Shown here in pieces: positions 53,232 through 64,000 of a DNA stretch of 64,000 nucleotides. The position numbers and the translations under genes were made by a program. Each line of letters opens with the position of its first letter. The first letter of the stretch is position 1. The stretch comes from Rhodospirillaceae bacterium (GTDB lineage Bacteria > Pseudomonadota > Alphaproteobacteria > Rhodospirillales > Rhodospirillaceae), in contig JAQWQC010000006.1 of NCBI GenBank assembly GCA_029245025.1, positions 124,001-188,000 on the forward strand, given 5' to 3'. A model generated the notes under the pieces. That model was not told the DNA's origin and searched no databases. It saw only the letters and a program-made list of their open reading frames with translations.

Positions 53232-54025
53232 ATGACCATGGCCTTTTCTATTTCGTCAATAAAGGACCTTCTCAAGCGCAATGAGAAGGCGAAGGATCTA
53301 TTTGGCGCTGACGACGATGAAGATTTTTACGACGATGACATGTTCTATGATGAGTCGGACGGTGGGACTTTAGTTAGAAAAACTTTCATTTGGATCAGCG
53401 GCGCCTTAGGTCTTCTCATCGTTGGGTTTGTCACCACTGCGATTATCACCGCTGATGAGACAGCTGGACCGCTGACCGGGGTCATTCCGACAGAAATTGC
53501 ACAGACCGTCTCCGAAGACGGAGAAATTTTACAGATGATCGACATGCCCGAGGCAACGTCAAGCCAGCGTCGAGGCGCCTCAGCAACCCGTAGACCGAGC
53601 GCTTTGCCACCATTGTCATCAGACGCACCATCCGACGGTGCATCTATACCCATGCCGTCTAAAGCCATTGCTGACGACTCAACGGCAAAAACCTACTATA
53701 GATCATCTTCACGCCGACCTTGGTTGGGTGGCGGCGCTGAGCCCCCTGCTGGAACCCGCGGGACCCGTGAACAACCCATGACCAATGCTGCGCCGGGACG
53801 CGCGGGTACAAACAGCAACAGCGGATATCGTTATCGATGCGCGCCTTTAAAGCGGCCATTTATGGCTACCTGGATTACATTAATTGCTTGGCAAAATACC
53901 AAGGCAGCTCAGTCGCAGTGGCCTCTGCAAAGCCCGTCAACTTCGAGCACATCGTTTTGTGGCTGGACGAAGTCGTTCGTCGTGGTATCGCTGTGGAACC
54001 GACTTCCCAAGTCGTTATTCAATAG
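53232..54025 (+). pseudogene. degraded divergent polysaccharide deacetylase (YibQ-like)
   Basis: Intact N-terminal TM region (frame of ORF 53196), then fragments in other frames: ATADIVIDARL-stop (53812-53853 region) and KAAIYGYLDYINCLAKYQGSSVAVASAKPVNFEHIVLWLDEVVRRGIAVEPTSQVV (ends 54025); catalytic NodB core not found; syntenic slot gpmI-envC-ctpA-x-rppH. Confidence 0.78.
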
Positions 54026-54037
54026 CACAACGTCATC

Positions 54038-54517
54038 ATGACGGCGTCTGAAAAACCCTATCGCCGGGGCGTGGGTGTCGTCCTCATGAATAATGACGGT
54101 AAGGTATTTGTCGCCCAGCGGATCGACACAAGCGAGCCTGCATGGCAGTTGCCTCAGGGCGGCATTGATAAGGGTGAAGATCCGTATGCCGCCGCAATTC
54201 GCGAGCTTGAAGAAGAAACTGGGATTGTAAGCGCGACCCTCATGGCTGAAACAAATGATTGGCTCCGCTACGATTTCCCTCCTGACCTTCAGAGCAAAAT
54301 CTGGAAAGGCTGGTTCAGGGGCCAAGAGCAGAAATGGTACCTCATGCGTTTCACCGGCACCGACGATGAGATCAATTTGGATACAGAGCACCCTGAATTT
54401 TCGGCATGGAAATGGGCGGACTTTAAGACGGTCCCTGAGCTCATTGTCGATTTTAAACAGGGTCTCTATTGGCAGATCGTTGACGCTTTCTCAGATCACG
54501 TCAGGCCTGTTCTTTAG
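54038..54517 (+). CDS. rppH: RNA pyrophosphohydrolase (Nudix)
   Basis: YRRGVGVVLMNNDGKVFVAQRID, WQLPQGGIDKGEDPYAAAIRELEEETGI. Confidence 0.96.
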   Translation: MTASEKPYRRGVGVVLMNNDGKVFVAQRIDTSEPAWQLPQGGIDKGEDPYAAAIRELEEETGIVSATLMAETNDWLRYDFPPDLQSKIWKGWFRGQEQKWYLMRFTGTDDEINLDTEHPEFSAWKWADFKTVPELIVDFKQGLYWQIVDAFSDHVRPVL

Positions 54518-55336
54518 TTAAAGAGCTACTATGCTTGCACAGAACTTACGGCCTTTTAGCGCAACACCCCGCCACAACAAATGAGTAAGAACGCAGGTCA
54601 ACCATCCCTCAGGTGCCAGGCCTGCAGCCTTTGCCATTATAAAGCCAGCACTGCGAACATGGTCGCTTGTATGCAACGCCATCGCCCGTATCGCGTAAGC
54701 ATCGCTGGCATGCTTGCAGTTATACGAATCCTCACTGGGGTTTCCGGCGTGATAGGCAGAGGCTACTTCATCATCTGACGTCTCTCAGAAACGCGACAAC
54801 ACTACCTTGAGTCGCTGCCGTACGGTTAAGGGCTCAAGGGTTTGATAGCACGCCAGATGACGAGGAAATAATTGGTAGTGCTTATATTCGTCGGACGCAA
54901 TATATAGACAAATGGCTCGTAAGACCGGTTTATGGACAGCATCGGGAATTGCCGAGTAAAACGAGCTTGTACCGCTCTTAACAACACAGCGGGTACACAG
55001 CTCAACTGATCGAGACCCACAGACGGAGTGCGTGGCATGTACCGGTATTCGATGAAGGTCTTTAAAGTGGGTAAAAGCCTCATCGAAATTAAAAGTTGAG
55101 TCTACCAAATCTGCCCACCAGCCCAGCGAGATGCCGTGCTGCTTTTCTTCGTGGGCCCAAATCGCAGCGTCAGCTTGAAAAGCTTGATCGTCGGTCAAGA
55201 CGTTACTCAACTACTGACCGCAGTCTGCACCATTGCGCTCAACCACAGCCGCAGCCTTGATAACCTTCAGAACGTAGGGGTAATTTTTGCGGGGTCAAAG
55301 TCTTGACCTCGGAATGTCATCGAGTGTCCAAGACAT
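54518..55336 (-). pseudogene. ferritin-like domain protein gene interrupted by three in-frame stops
   Basis: Single 273-codon frame: MSWTLDDIPRSRL*PRKNYPYVLKVIKAAAVVERNGADCGQ*LSNVLTDDQAFQADAAIWAHEEKQHG...IASDEYKHYQLF...RLKVVLSRF*ETSDDEVASAYHAGNPSEDSYNCKHASDAYAIRAMALHTSDHVRSAGFIMAKAAGL...; stops TGA 55295-55297, TAG 55211-55213, TGA 54785-54787, natural TAA 54518-54520. Confidence 0.85.
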
Positions 55337-55404
55337 AATGGCGATCCGTTTCTCTTGAGTGAGGCTAGGTCTCCCGCGCGTTTGGGGAGGTGTGAAGGTG
55401 GCTG

Positions 55405-55824
55405 TTAAGCCGCGGCCTCGGACATTGCTCGCGCCATTTCATCAACAATGAACAGAGCTTTGTTAGCTGCTGTTCGGTCTTCGTCTGTTGCCGCAGACTG
55501 AACCTGCTCTTCGGCGACCGTGCGGCGTTCAGCTATGTCATCAGACGTCAATTCGTCAACGGAGATCGCCTCATCCACCAATAGCGTGCAGCCTTCTGGA
55601 TTCACTTCCGCAAAGCCGCCGTTGACAAAAAATTTCTTAGCCGGTGCGTCATTCACACCGTCATGCACGGAAACCACCCCAGGACGCAGGGTCGACAGCA
55701 GCGGCATATGACTTGGCAGCACGCCGAAATACCCTTCGATACCCGGCACCACGACCATACCAACGGACTCCGACATAAGGAGTTTCGCTGGTGATACGAG
55801 ATCGAGTTGAAGTGTATCCGCCAT
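55405..55824 (-). CDS. atpC: ATP synthase F1 epsilon subunit
   Basis: LQLDLVSPAKLLMSESVGMVVVPGIEGYFGVLPSHMPLLSTLRPGVV. Confidence 0.96.
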   Translation of the reverse strand: MADTLQLDLVSPAKLLMSESVGMVVVPGIEGYFGVLPSHMPLLSTLRPGVVSVHDGVNDAPAKKFFVNGGFAEVNPEGCTLLVDEAISVDELTSDDIAERRTVAEEQVQSAATDEDRTAANKALFIVDEMARAMSEAAA

Positions 55825-55853
55825 AACCGGTGCGTTCCTGTCTCAGTTCCGAC

Positions 55854-58210
<2,357 letters not shown>

Positions 58211-58242
58211 AACGCGGGCCTTTCCCTATCCGGTCCCAAGTC

Positions 58243-59775
58243 TCAACTAAACGACTTAGCAAAATCATCGAGGAAGCTTGTAAGTTTTTCCTCGTTGTCT
58301 TTGGTCAGAGCTTTTTCAGACTCAATGCTGGCCATGATCTCTGGCGCTTTTTCTTGCACGGCCCCAATCAACGATTTTTCAAAGCGCTGCACATGCTTGA
58401 CGTCGATGGCATCAAGATAGCCTTTAGTGCCAGCGTAGATGGACACAACCTGCTCCGGCACAGACATCGGTACGTATTGGTCTTGCTTAAGCAGTTCTGT
58501 CAGACGCACACCCCGCGCCAATAACTTTTGTGTCGCAGGATCAAGGTCAGACGCGAACTGAGCAAAGGCCGCCATTTCACGATACTGAGCCAAATCAAGC
58601 TTGATACCGCCGGACACTGACTTCATAGCTTTGGTCTGCGCTGCAGACCCCACACGCGACACCGACAAACCGACGTTCACGGCGGGACGAATACCTTGAT
58701 AGAATAGTTCCGTTTCCAGAAAGATCTGACCATCGGTAATCGAAATCACGTTGGTCGGAATGTACGCAGACACGTCGTTGGCCTGGGTTTCCACAACCGG
58801 CAAAGCCGTTAAAGAACCGGAACCATTCTCTGGGTTCATTTTGGCGGCACGCTCAAGCAAACGGGAGTGCAGGTAAAACACGTCTCCTGGGAAAGCTTCA
58901 CGACCAGGTGGGCGACGCAAGAGAAGTGACATCTGACGATAAGCAACAGCTTGCTTGGTCAAATCATCGTAGAAAATGACCGCATGCTTACCGTTGTCAC
59001 GGAACCATTCACCGATCGTGCAACCAGAGTACGGCGCAAGAAACTGCATGGGCGCAGGATCAGAGGCGGTCGCCCCGACAATACATGTGTATTCGAGCGC
59101 ACCGTAGTCAGAGAGTGTCTTTACAACTTGCGCAACGGTGGAACGCTTTTGACCGACAGCAACGTAAACGCAGTACAGCTTTTCGGACTCATCTTTGGCA
59201 GCGTCGTTGATCTTCTTCTGATTGATGATGGTGTCGAGAATAACAGCGGTCTTACCGGTTTGGCGGTCACCAATGATCAGCTCACGTTGACCACGGCCAA
59301 CAGGGATCAATGAATCGATCGCTTTGAGGCCGGTTTGAACCGGTTCATTCACAGATTGGCGGGGAATAATTCCGGGCGCCTTAAGCTCTGCAAGACGCCG
59401 CTCGGAGCCCTCAATGTCACCCTTGCCGTCGATGGGATTGCCAAGAGCATCAACCACACGACCGAGGAGCCCCATGCCGACAGGAATATCAACGATATCC
59501 CCTGTCCGCTTAACAACGTCACCTTCTTTAATGCCGCTGTCGTCACCGAAAATCACGATCCCGACGTTGTCGGTCTCAAGGTTCAAGGTCATCCCCTTGA
59601 TGCCGCCGGGGAACTCAACCATCTCACCGGCCTGGACATTGTCGAGACCGTAGACACGGGCGATCCCGTCACCGACAGACAGAACCTGACCGACTTCGGC
59701 TGATTCTGCTTCAGTGCCGAAATTGGCGATCTGATCTTTGAGGATTGCGGAAATTTCTGCGGCGCGGATTTCCAT
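58243..59775 (-). CDS. atpA: ATP synthase F1 alpha subunit
   Basis: [58 protein letters not shown]. Confidence 0.99.
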   Translation of the reverse strand: MEIRAAEISAILKDQIANFGTEAESAEVGQVLSVGDGIARVYGLDNVQAGEMVEFPGGIKGMTLNLETDNVGIVIFGDDSGIKEGDVVKRTGDIVDIPVGMGLLGRVVDALGNPIDGKGDIEGSERRLAELKAPGIIPRQSVNEPVQTGLKAIDSLIPVGRGQRELIIGDRQTGKTAVILDTIINQKKINDAAKDESEKLYCVYVAVGQKRSTVAQVVKTLSDYGALEYTCIVGATASDPAPMQFLAPYSGCTIGEWFRDNGKHAVIFYDDLTKQAVAYRQMSLLLRRPPGREAFPGDVFYLHSRLLERAAKMNPENGSGSLTALPVVETQANDVSAYIPTNVISITDGQIFLETELFYQGIRPAVNVGLSVSRVGSAAQTKAMKSVSGGIKLDLAQYREMAAFAQFASDLDPATQKLLARGVRLTELLKQDQYVPMSVPEQVVSIYAGTKGYLDAIDVKHVQRFEKSLIGAVQEKAPEIMASIESEKALTKDNEEKLTSFLDDFAKSFS

Positions 59776-60336
59776 TTATCCGACCCCTTTCATTGACAGC
59801 TTAAGGCGTTGCAACTTGGATTTAAGCGAACTATCGACCATGCGTGATCCAACACGCACGACCAACCCACCAAGAATGGTTGAATCAACTTTAGTAGTAA
59901 CCGCCACGGACTTTCCGACGGCGGTTTTAAGAGCTTCAGCAAGTGACTGGCTTTGCCCATCGGACAATTCAGCAGCAGACGTAACATATGCGGTCACTTG
60001 GCCACGCCGGGCGGCAAGTATTTCTTGATACGCCCGGATCATATTCGGCAGCGCAAAGAGGCGCCGATTGCTGGCCACAAGACCGAGAAACTTTACGGTG
60101 ATATCTGAGAGACCGGATTTGGCTGCAATGGCAGCAATACCTTCGGTCTGGTCGTCTCGGGTGAGGACCGGACTCTTAATGAAGCGGGAAAAATCAGTGC
60201 TTTCTTGAATGAGAGTCTCAAGCCCGGACAAATCAGCGGCGACTGTATCGAGAGCGCCGGACCCATCCGCGAGGTCATAAAGGGCCGAGGCATATCGCGC
60301 GGCTAATCCGCCAACACCTGCTCCGTCCGATGCCAT
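59776..60336 (-). CDS. atpH: ATP synthase F1 delta subunit
   Basis: GLAARYASALYDLADGSGALDTV; C-term DSTILGGLVVRVGSRMVDSSLKSKLQRL. Confidence 0.97.
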   Translation of the reverse strand: MASDGAGVGGLAARYASALYDLADGSGALDTVAADLSGLETLIQESTDFSRFIKSPVLTRDDQTEGIAAIAAKSGLSDITVKFLGLVASNRRLFALPNMIRAYQEILAARRGQVTAYVTSAAELSDGQSQSLAEALKTAVGKSVAVTTKVDSTILGGLVVRVGSRMVDSSLKSKLQRLKLSMKGVG

Positions 60337-60547
60337 CCCAAAGTCCCTTCAAGGCGACGGTTCTGACCGACCCACGCGAGGCGTGTTTCTAAGCCTGTTT
60401 GACCCGTCTTTTTTCTCACGAAGATGAGAACTAAACGTTTGATTTTATTAGCGAACTCGGAACCCAGAACAGGTCCCTCGGCCACCGCGATTGGGGTGGT
60501 ATCATACCAGAGTGTGCGTTGCAACAGAGTCCCAGTGTGCTGCGGTT

Positions 60548-62791
60548 TTAATAGAAACTATAGGGGTCGACATCGACCTGAATTCGCACCGAGGACGGCA
60601 GCTTCACAGACCCTAGCCAAGCCCGGATGAAGGGTTGCAACAGGCGATTACGTGGTCCCTTTACGAGGAACCGGTGGCGGTGGCGGCCACGCAGCAGAGC
60701 CATAAACGCAGGCGCCGGTCCGAGCACCTCAATATCTGACGCCGCTGGCACGGCACGAGCCAGCTGTTGCCCACCCTGTCTCACCGCGTCCTCTTTCGTA
60801 CCCGAGAGAATAACAGCGACCAATCGACCGAAAGGCGGCATCCCCAAGCTTTGGCGGCCGTCGGTTTCAGCCTCAAGAAAGGCATCAGCATCGGCTACTT
60901 TGAGGGCCTGAAGGACAGGATGATTGGGATCATGAGTTTGTAGGTACACGCGGCCTCGCTTGCGCGCGCGCCCAGCCCGGCCGGACACTTGGCTGAGAAG
61001 CTGATGGGTGCGCTCTCCTGCCCGCAAATCCCAACTCGACAATCCCAGGTCTGCATCAACGACACCGACCAACGTCAATCCGGGAAAGTGGTGACCCTTC
61101 GCCAGTACCTGGGTGCCAACAACAATATCGATCTGATGCCGCTCAACAGCATCGACCAAAGCCGCCATGGCCGATGGGCTCTCAAGCGTATCACTTGCAA
61201 CAGCGACTACGCGGGCTTTAGGCCAACGCGCGGCGGCCTCCTCGGCCACACGTTCAATGCCTGGTCCACAAGGCACAAAGCTCTCGGCCTTGCCGCAAGA
61301 CGGGCATGCTTCTGGGCGAGGCGCCACAAAGCCACAGTGATGACACTGCAAACGTTTCGCCACACGGTGCTCAACCAACCACGCTGTGCAACTGGGGCAG
61401 TGAAGACGATGGCCACAGGTGGAGCACAGGGTCAGGGGGGCATAACCGCGCCGATTTAGAAAAAGCAGCGATTGTTCACCAGCAGCTAGGGTCTTATTGA
61501 CGGCTTCGACCAGCGGGGGCGCCAACCAGGAGCGACCCCACTCGCCTTTCTCAGGCGGCGTGCGCACCATATTGACGAGCGTCACCTCTGGCATCACCGC
61601 GCCGCCGACCCGCGACTCAAGACGCACATGGCGATAACGCCCAGCCTGAGCATTGAGGAGAGATTCCAACGACGGTGTCGCCGATGCCAGAATGATAGGG
61701 ACTCTCCCTTCCCGAGCACGAACAATAGCCATGTCTCGGGCGTGATAGATCACACCGTCCTCTTGCTTGAAACCGCCGTCGTGCTCTTCATCAACGACGA
61801 TTAAACCTAAGTCCGTCAAGGGCAGGAACAACGCTGATCGGGCACCGACAACCACAGATGCCTCGCCGGTTGCTGCCGCCCGCCAGGTCTCACGGCGGAC
61901 CTTGCCTGTAACGTCGGAATGCCAGACGGCTGGATCAACACCGAATCGATTGCGGAACCGTTCCAGCCATTGAGTCGTCAACGAAATTTCCGGTACCAGA
62001 ACAAGAATTTGGCGCTTCATCTTGAGCGCGGCTGCGACCGGTTCGAAATAAACTTCGGTCTTTCCCGAGCCGGTTACACCTTCCAACAACGAAACAGAGA
62101 ACCCCTGGCCGACGGCGCCAACGAGGTCTTCCGAGGCAGATTTCTGATCCGGCTCAAGCACAACGCCTGGGTGATCAGGGTCTGGCGGAGAGAACATCGG
62201 CGGCGGCGCGGCAAGCACCGCGTCAATCGCGCCCGCATCGACCAATCCTTTGATGACGGAAGCGCTAACCCCAGCGGTTTTTGCAAGTAAGCCCGCGCCA
62301 GCAAACGTGCGAGTACCAAGTGTATCCAAAACTTTGCGGCGGGCGTCTGTGAGTTTGAGTTTCGGCGGTAAATCTTTTGCCTGGATCAAGTGGGTTTCAG
62401 AAACCTGTGGTTTTAGACCCCGCGAAGATCGCAGTGCCATTCGCAACACCACACCCCTGGGCTGTACTGTGTAATCGGCGACCCAATCTATAAAAGACAG
62501 AAGAGCTTTTGGCAGGCGCGGCAGATCAAGGCAGTGAACGACCTCTTTTAATTTTGCGGGGTCGATCCCTCCGTCTCCAGCGCCCCACACCACACCAACG
62601 TCAAATCGACGGCCGAGAGGCACTTCCACGAGATCACCAGCGGCGACAGAAACACCCTCCGGGACCAAATAGTCATAGGCGCCCTCGACCGGCAGCGGCA
62701 GAAGTACCGCCACACGGTCGCCAGGACCGAATGAGACTGGTATATCCTGTGGCACAGGGGTCGGGTCTAAGGGAGCACTTGATTGTATCAT
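60548..62791 (-). CDS. priA: primosomal protein N' (replication restart helicase)
   Basis: [46 protein letters not shown], zinc-binding [17 protein letters not shown]...CHHCG. Confidence 0.97.
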   Translation of the reverse strand: MIQSSAPLDPTPVPQDIPVSFGPGDRVAVLLPLPVEGAYDYLVPEGVSVAAGDLVEVPLGRRFDVGVVWGAGDGGIDPAKLKEVVHCLDLPRLPKALLSFIDWVADYTVQPRGVVLRMALRSSRGLKPQVSETHLIQAKDLPPKLKLTDARRKVLDTLGTRTFAGAGLLAKTAGVSASVIKGLVDAGAIDAVLAAPPPMFSPPDPDHPGVVLEPDQKSASEDLVGAVGQGFSVSLLEGVTGSGKTEVYFEPVAAALKMKRQILVLVPEISLTTQWLERFRNRFGVDPAVWHSDVTGKVRRETWRAAATGEASVVVGARSALFLPLTDLGLIVVDEEHDGGFKQEDGVIYHARDMAIVRAREGRVPIILASATPSLESLLNAQAGRYRHVRLESRVGGAVMPEVTLVNMVRTPPEKGEWGRSWLAPPLVEAVNKTLAAGEQSLLFLNRRGYAPLTLCSTCGHRLHCPSCTAWLVEHRVAKRLQCHHCGFVAPRPEACPSCGKAESFVPCGPGIERVAEEAAARWPKARVVAVASDTLESPSAMAALVDAVERHQIDIVVGTQVLAKGHHFPGLTLVGVVDADLGLSSWDLRAGERTHQLLSQVSGRAGRARKRGRVYLQTHDPNHPVLQALKVADADAFLEAETDGRQSLGMPPFGRLVAVILSGTKEDAVRQGGQQLARAVPAASDIEVLGPAPAFMALLRGRHRHRFLVKGPRNRLLQPFIRAWLGSVKLPSSVRIQVDVDPYSFY

Positions 62792-62854
62792 GGTGCCCTG
62801 GTCATATCACATCGAGCCGCTTTTCGAGACAGAGGGATCACTTCAGGAACTGCC

Positions 62855-63514
62855 ATGAAATTTTTTATCGACACTGCTGACATTGAAGAAATTAAAGACC
62901 TGGCCTCAACCGGTATGGTTGACGGGGTCACAACCAATCCCTCTCTGGCGGCGGCGTCCGGAAAGTCTTTTCTCGATTTGATTAGTGAAATCTGTGCCGT
63001 AGTTGATGGACCGGTCAGCGCCGAAGTGACCGCTACAGACTTCGAAACGATGATGAAAGAAGCCGCAGTGCTGCGGAAGATCGCGCCTAATGTCGCGATT
63101 AAGGTGCCGCTGATTCCAGATGGTCTGAAGTGCTGTAAGGCTTTGTCTGATGACGGCGTAATGGTGAATGTCACTTTGTGCTTCTCGGCCAACCAAGCTT
63201 TGCTTGCCGCCAAAGCGGGGGCCGCATTCATTTCGCCGTTTGTCGGACGATTGGACGACATCGGCACCGACGGCATGAGCCTGATCGACGACATTTGTGA
63301 CATCTATGCCAATTACAATTTCTCAACCGAAGTCCTGGTCGCATCAATCCGTCACCCGATGCATATTCTTGAAGCTGCCCGTCTGGGCGCTCATGTCGCC
63401 ACTATGCCGCCTAAGACGCTACGGCAGCTGTATAAGCACCCTTTGACAGACAAAGGGCTGGACGCCTTTCTCGCTGATTGGGCCAAATCTGGCCAATCGA
63501 TTTTGGACAGCTAA
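62855..63514 (+). CDS. transaldolase / fructose-6-phosphate aldolase family; start trimmed
   Basis: [70 protein letters not shown]. Confidence 0.96.
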   Translation: MKFFIDTADIEEIKDLASTGMVDGVTTNPSLAAASGKSFLDLISEICAVVDGPVSAEVTATDFETMMKEAAVLRKIAPNVAIKVPLIPDGLKCCKALSDDGVMVNVTLCFSANQALLAAKAGAAFISPFVGRLDDIGTDGMSLIDDICDIYANYNFSTEVLVASIRHPMHILEAARLGAHVATMPPKTLRQLYKHPLTDKGLDAFLADWAKSGQSILDS

Positions 63515-63517
63515 TCG

Positions 63518-64000
63518 GTGACCGATAAAACGTCAGATACAGCGCCACCTGAGAAAGAGGGTCCGACTGAAATTGAGGTGCTGAACTACCTCACAGCGCA
63601 TCCAAAACTGTTACTCGACAATCCTAAGCTGCTTGCAGAAATTGCACCAGACCGTAGATTTGAGTCTGGAACCGTTGTCGACATGCAACGCTTTATCGTG
63701 CAGCGCCTGCGGCGACAAGTCGATGAGCTGAAAGCGTCAAGCAAACACCTTATCACCACCACCCGCGACAATATGTCGATTTTAGAAAAAACGCACGACT
63801 GCGCCCTAGCTATTCTTTTCGCAAAAGACTTTGTAGAGCTCGAACGGGTGTTGGCGGAAGAGATCCCGTTGTTTCTCGGTGTTGATGCGGCTGCTATCGG
63901 CATCGAAGTGAACCCGGAAGACAATGCCATGCTGCCAGAGGGCGCAGACACTACTCTTCGGCTCATGACACCTGGAACCATCGACATGCTGATCGGCACG
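63518..64000 (+). CDS. DUF484 family protein (GTG start), truncated by window end
   Basis: VTDKTSDTAPPEKEGPTEIEVLNYLTAHPKLLLDNPKLLAEIAPDRRFESGTVVDMQRFIVQRLRRQVDELK; open to window end, no ORF listed because of GTG start/no stop. Confidence 0.85.
   Translation, partial: MTDKTSDTAPPEKEGPTEIEVLNYLTAHPKLLLDNPKLLAEIAPDRRFESGTVVDMQRFIVQRLRRQVDELKASSKHLITTTRDNMSILEKTHDCALAILFAKDFVELERVLAEEIPLFLGVDAAAIGIEVNPEDNAMLPEGADTTLRLMTPGTIDMLIGT

Noticed and set aside
54785-55210. Standalone 141-aa hypothetical protein
   Set aside because: It begins right after an in-frame TAG and ends at an in-frame TGA with homologous-looking protein continuing on both sides, so it is a fragment of a larger disrupted gene
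54518-55336. Selenoprotein or alternative genetic code explaining the TGA codons
   Set aside because: A TAG is also present in the same frame, many genes in the window terminate with TGA, and I saw no evidence for a SECIS element

Overview
The window is alphaproteobacterial-type chromosome, dense in CDS, with no CRISPR, transposase, integrase or phage genes seen. Layout: (1) 0-17 kb, a surface-polysaccharide locus with rfbCBDA for dTDP-L-rhamnose, a WaaL/Wzy-like membrane protein, a Wzm/Wzt ABC exporter, several GT2/GT4 enzymes and a 1046-aa methyltransferase + coiled-coil + RgpF + GT2 protein; (2) 17.1-22.7 kb, an accessory cluster of five genes whose products all carry apparent export signals (a PF03640-like secreted protein, a BNR/sialidase-like protein with a CPCC motif, a TlpA-like thioredoxin and two exported VOC/glyoxalase-like proteins), next to the 3' end of tRNA-Arg(ACG); (3) 23-64 kb, mostly housekeeping: panBC, rpmH-rnpA-yidD-yidC-engB-argB, dapDE, truA, fmt-def, rmuC, qmcA-nfeD, recR-ybaB-dnaX, the 4.5S SRP RNA, gpmI-envC-ctpA-rppH, atpHAGDC, priA, a transaldolase and a DUF484 gene. 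The observations I rate highest go beyond the ORF track: a full-length ferritin-like gene carrying three in-frame stop codons (54518-55336, minus); a collapsed divergent polysaccharide deacetylase (YibQ-like) between ctpA and rppH (53232-54025); a probable multi-frameshift small-gene remnant (34726-35028, minus); the all-exported redox/VOC cluster; and a series of inverted repeats, ending in a terminator-like hairpin, upstream of rpmH. All family calls come from reading the translations; no database search was run.
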